From CAIVAT01 sp964387205 (lineage in GTDB: Bacteria; Bacteroidota; Bacteroidia; Bacteroidales; FEN-979), in the NCBI GenBank assembly GCA_964387205.1, contig CAYLVY010000001.1, positions 1 to 64,000 of the forward strand: 64,000 nt of DNA. The letters are read 5' to 3'. Below are positions 63,835 to 64,000 of this stretch, piece after piece. The translations under genes and the position numbers were made by a program. Within the stretch, counting starts at the first letter, position 1. Each line of letters starts with the position of its first letter. The notes beneath the pieces were generated by a model. It was not told where the DNA came from and did no database searches. It was given only the letters and a program-made list of their open reading frames with translations.

Positions 63835-64000
63835 CCTGACGGTGTGGATCGATTGCCGTTCTCTCCCGACATGCGCTTCCGGAAAGGAAATTTCAGGAGC
63901 AAGGCAACGCCTTTTCAGTACTTAATGATCCTGTTGATCTGAGAGTGCGTTTAGAAAGGCTAATTCCCGCTTTTTACAATTTTTTTGACCAAAGTCCTGT

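Noticed and set aside
1..64000. tRNA, rRNA, CRISPR, transposase or prophage genes
   Set aside because: No cloverleaf-like sequence, regularly spaced short repeats, transposase motif or phage structural gene was noticed on reading both strands.

Overview
The window is a stretch of a Bacteroidota chromosome, most likely a Bacteroidales-type, probably anaerobic and environmental bacterium. The evidence is a type IX secretion (T9SS) C-terminal sorting domain, a full-size SprA translocon protein in the order ruvA-sprA-gcvH, a DUF3127 protein, a sufBCD/sufS set, and many starts preceded by the Bacteroidota promoter -7 element TAnnTTTG. Two runs of ten Ns (10642-10651 and 28953-28962) show that it is an assembled scaffold. 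Both runs fall inside genes and break the reading frame artificially. No rRNA, tRNA, CRISPR array, insertion sequence or phage gene was seen. No gene-free stretch exceeds about 300 bases.

Layout. 1-6424 (minus): two large secreted proteins. One has a Kelch propeller, beta-helix modules, a dockerin, a cohesin-like domain and a T9SS signal. The other is a 5'-complete, 3'-truncated protein alternating cohesin-like and Ig-like domains. 6640-9701 (minus): thiL, xseB, xseA, a 34-residue Lys-rich peptide and a DUF3127 protein. 9892-11500 (minus): an AT-rich type II restriction-modification pair, BstYI/BglII-like. 11703-19563: sufB, sufC and sufD, then sufS, with an opposed M16 peptidase between sufD and sufS. 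19610-23476 (minus): a PhnB-like protein, then a glycyl-radical activase and its enzyme, which matches trans-4-hydroxy-L-proline dehydratase (HypD). 23747-28110 (plus): a hybrid histidine kinase and uvrC. 28086-38939 (minus): gcvH, sprA, ruvA and two thioredoxin-fold proteins. 39044-44990 (plus): an AraC regulator, an extradiol dioxygenase-like protein, YceI, recX, prfB with a programmed +1 frameshift, an ArsC-like protein and fumC. 44956-47220 (minus): hydantoinase, a MobA-like nucleotidyltransferase and MmcQ/YjbR. 47343-52635 (plus): a DUF4153 membrane protein, lysS, TerC, a voltage-gated cation channel and a Gre/Rnk-like protein. 52636-57322: an ICMT-like methyltransferase (minus), then a very large sensor kinase and a NarL-type regulator (plus). 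57343-59681 (minus): an Ldh-family dehydrogenase and L-2-hydroxyglutarate oxidase. 59921-63834 (plus): a LolA-like protein, two FtsX-type permeases and an ABC ATPase.

How genes work together. SufB, SufC, SufD and SufS build Fe-S clusters. These could supply the Fe-S-rich glycyl-radical activase, among other enzymes. SprA is the outer-membrane channel through which proteins with T9SS sorting domains, such as the dockerin protein, are exported. The most unusual items are the sensor kinase whose ectodomain is a seven-repeat FG-GAP propeller plus an ASPIC/UnbV domain, the adjacent dockerin/cohesin proteins in a T9SS setting, a voltage-gated channel with a filter suggestive of calcium selectivity, and the laterally acquired-looking restriction-modification island next to suf.
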